A program made the translations under genes and the position numbers. Below are positions 62,832 through 64,000 of a stretch of 64,000 nucleotides of DNA, in pieces; the first letter of the stretch is position 1, and each line of letters begins with the position of its first letter. The notes under the pieces were generated by a model. It made no database searches. It was not told where the DNA came from and saw only the letters and a program-made list of their open reading frames with translations. Source of the DNA: Kineococcus xinjiangensis (GTDB lineage Bacteria > Actinomycetota > Actinomycetes > Actinomycetales > Kineococcaceae); contig NZ_PTJD01000006.1 of assembly GCF_002934625.1 (NCBI RefSeq), positions 1 through 64,000 of the forward strand, given 5' to 3'.

Positions 62832-64000
62832 GGAGTCGCCACCAGCCTCTCCGCGAGGGCGGCGAGCCCCGCACCGTTGGACGACTTCACGAGGACCACG
62901 TCACCGGGACGCAGCTCGGCGCTGAGGAAGTCCCAGGCCGCGGCGACGTCGGGCACGAAGGCCGCCTCGTCCCCCCAGGACCCCTCCATCACCGCCCCCG
63001 TGAACACCGGGCGCGCCCCCGTCCCCACGGCCAGCAGCCGCGAGACGTCCAGGCGCACCGCGAGGCGGCCCACGGAGTCGTGCTCGTCGCGGGAGGCCTC
63101 GCCCAGCTCGAGCATCTCCCCCAGCACCGCCCAGCTGCGCCGGCCCTCCGCCATCGCGACGAGCGCCTTCAGCGCCGCGCGCACGGAGTCCGGGTTGGCG
63201 TTGTAGGCGTCGTTGACGACGGTCACCCCGTCGGGGCGCTGCACCACCTGCATGCGGCCCGGGCTGGCCGCCTCCGCCGCGGACAGCGCCGCGGCGACGT
63301 CCGCCAGCGGGACGCCCAGCCCGAGGGCCGCGGTCGCCGCCGCCAGCGCGTTGGAGACCTGGTGCTCCCCGTGCAGGCGCAGCGCGACGTCGGCCTCCCC
63401 GGCGGTGCCCGGCCCGGACTGCAGCGTGCTGAGCAGCCGGAAGCGGGCGCGGGCCGCGCCGTCGAGCTGCACGTCGACGGCGCGCACGTCCACGCCCTCG
63501 CCGCGCCCGTGCGTCAGGACCCGCGCGCGGGTGCGCTCGCGCATCGCGAGGACCCGGGCGTCGTCGGCGTTGAGCACCGCCAGCCCGTCCGGGGCCAGCG
63601 CCTCCACCAGCTCGCCCTTGGCCCGGGCCGTCGTCTCCACCGAGCCGAACTCCCCGGCGTGGGCGGCGCCGACGTTGAGCACGACGCCGACCTGCGGCGG
63701 GGCGATCTCGCACAGGGAGCGGATGTGCCCGAGGCCGCGCGCCCCCATCTCCACGACGAGGTGCTCGACGGTGGGGTCGGTCTGCAGCACGGTGAGCGGC
63801 GCGCCGATCTCGTTGTTGTAGGAGCCGCGCGGCGCCACGACGGGCCCGCGCACGGCCAGCACGGCCCGCAGCAGGTCCTTCGTCGTCGTCTTGCCCGCCG
63901 AGCCGGTGACCCCGACCACGGTGGGCCGCCCCGCCTCGCGCAGCCACTCCAGGACCCCGCGGGCGAGCCGGCCGAGCGCGGCGACGCAGTCGTCGGCGAG
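62828..64000 (-). CDS. murF: UDP-N-acetylmuramoyl-tripeptide-D-alanyl-D-alanine ligase (partial, N-terminus beyond right edge)
   Basis: Mur ligase that adds D-Ala-D-Ala to UDP-MurNAc-tripeptide. The visible C-terminal ~390 residues remain open to the right edge, so the N-terminus is missing. The P-loop [20 protein letters not shown] is encoded near 63910, then [28 protein letters not shown] and [18 protein letters not shown] follow, all typical of MurF. In this orientation it is the first dcw gene of the window. Confidence 0.96.
   Translation of the reverse strand, partial: LADDCVAALGRLARGVLEWLREAGRPTVVGVTGSAGKTTTKDLLRAVLAVRGPVVAPRGSYNNEIGAPLTVLQTDPTVEHLVVEMGARGLGHIRSLCEIAPPQVGVVLNVGAAHAGEFGSVETTARAKGELVEALAPDGLAVLNADDARVLAMRERTRARVLTHGRGEGVDVRAVDVQLDGAARARFRLLSTLQSGPGTAGEADVALRLHGEHQVSNALAAATAALGLGVPLADVAAALSAAEAASPGRMQVVQRPDGVTVVNDAYNANPDSVRAALKALVAMAEGRRSWAVLGEMLELGEASRDEHDSVGRLAVRLDVSRLLAVGTGARPVFTGAVMEGSWGDEAAFVPDVAAAWDFLSAELRPGDVVLVKSSNGAGLAALAERLVATP

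Overview
This window is chromosomal DNA from a very GC-rich actinobacterium. The gene content points to Kineosporiales (Kineococcus-like). The evidence is the overall base composition and heavy GTG start use. The division cluster has ftsZ, sepF, yggT and divIVA/wag31 but no ftsA, the histidine operon uses PriA, and the order infC-rpmI-rplT-trmH-histidine kinase-pheS-pheT-argCJBDFRH-tyrS is typical of the phylum. The genus is an inference. I see no insertion sequence, prophage, CRISPR array or tRNA gene.

Left part (1-18.3 kb, almost all on the minus strand): the first ~300 bases are the promoter and 5' leader of an rRNA operon whose 16S gene lies beyond the left edge. Reading in the direction of transcription, the genes are infC (probable ATC start behind an attenuator-like hairpin), rpmI, rplT, an rRNA 2'-O-methyltransferase, an orphan PAS histidine kinase, pheS, pheT, an SDR oxidoreductase, then argC-argJ-argB-argD-argF-argR-argH, a 3-methyladenine DNA glycosylase and tyrS. 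The arg genes from argC to argR are chained by 4-base start/stop overlaps. argG is missing, and a 27-codon ORF overlaps the argH start.

Middle (18.5-28.9 kb): DUF1844 protein, MFS transporter, SseB-like and RidA-like proteins, the histidine genes priA-hisH-hisB-hisC-(unknown)-hisD, PhzF-like protein, then plus-strand LON-domain and YbaK-type proteins. hisF and hisI are not here. Several of these genes have a TANNNT -10 box 6-8 bases before the start codon, suggesting leaderless transcripts.

Accessory island (about 28.9-43.5 kb): strand order becomes irregular and the content changes to surface polysaccharide functions. There are five GT2 glycosyltransferases, an MOP-type flippase, a 740-residue polytopic membrane protein (polymerase or GT-C candidate) and three GH16 glycoside hydrolase paralogs carrying zero, one and two malectin domains. 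This is the most interesting region: a probable exopolysaccharide assembly and remodelling locus with a graded set of hydrolases.

Right part (43.5-64 kb, all minus strand): a small membrane protein, dnaE, rluD, lspA, a DksA/TraR-type zinc protein, wag31, yggT, sepF, yggS, pgeF, ftsZ, ftsQ, murC, murG, ftsW, murD, mraY and murF (cut by the right edge). This is the division and cell-wall cluster, with most junctions overlapping by 4 bases.
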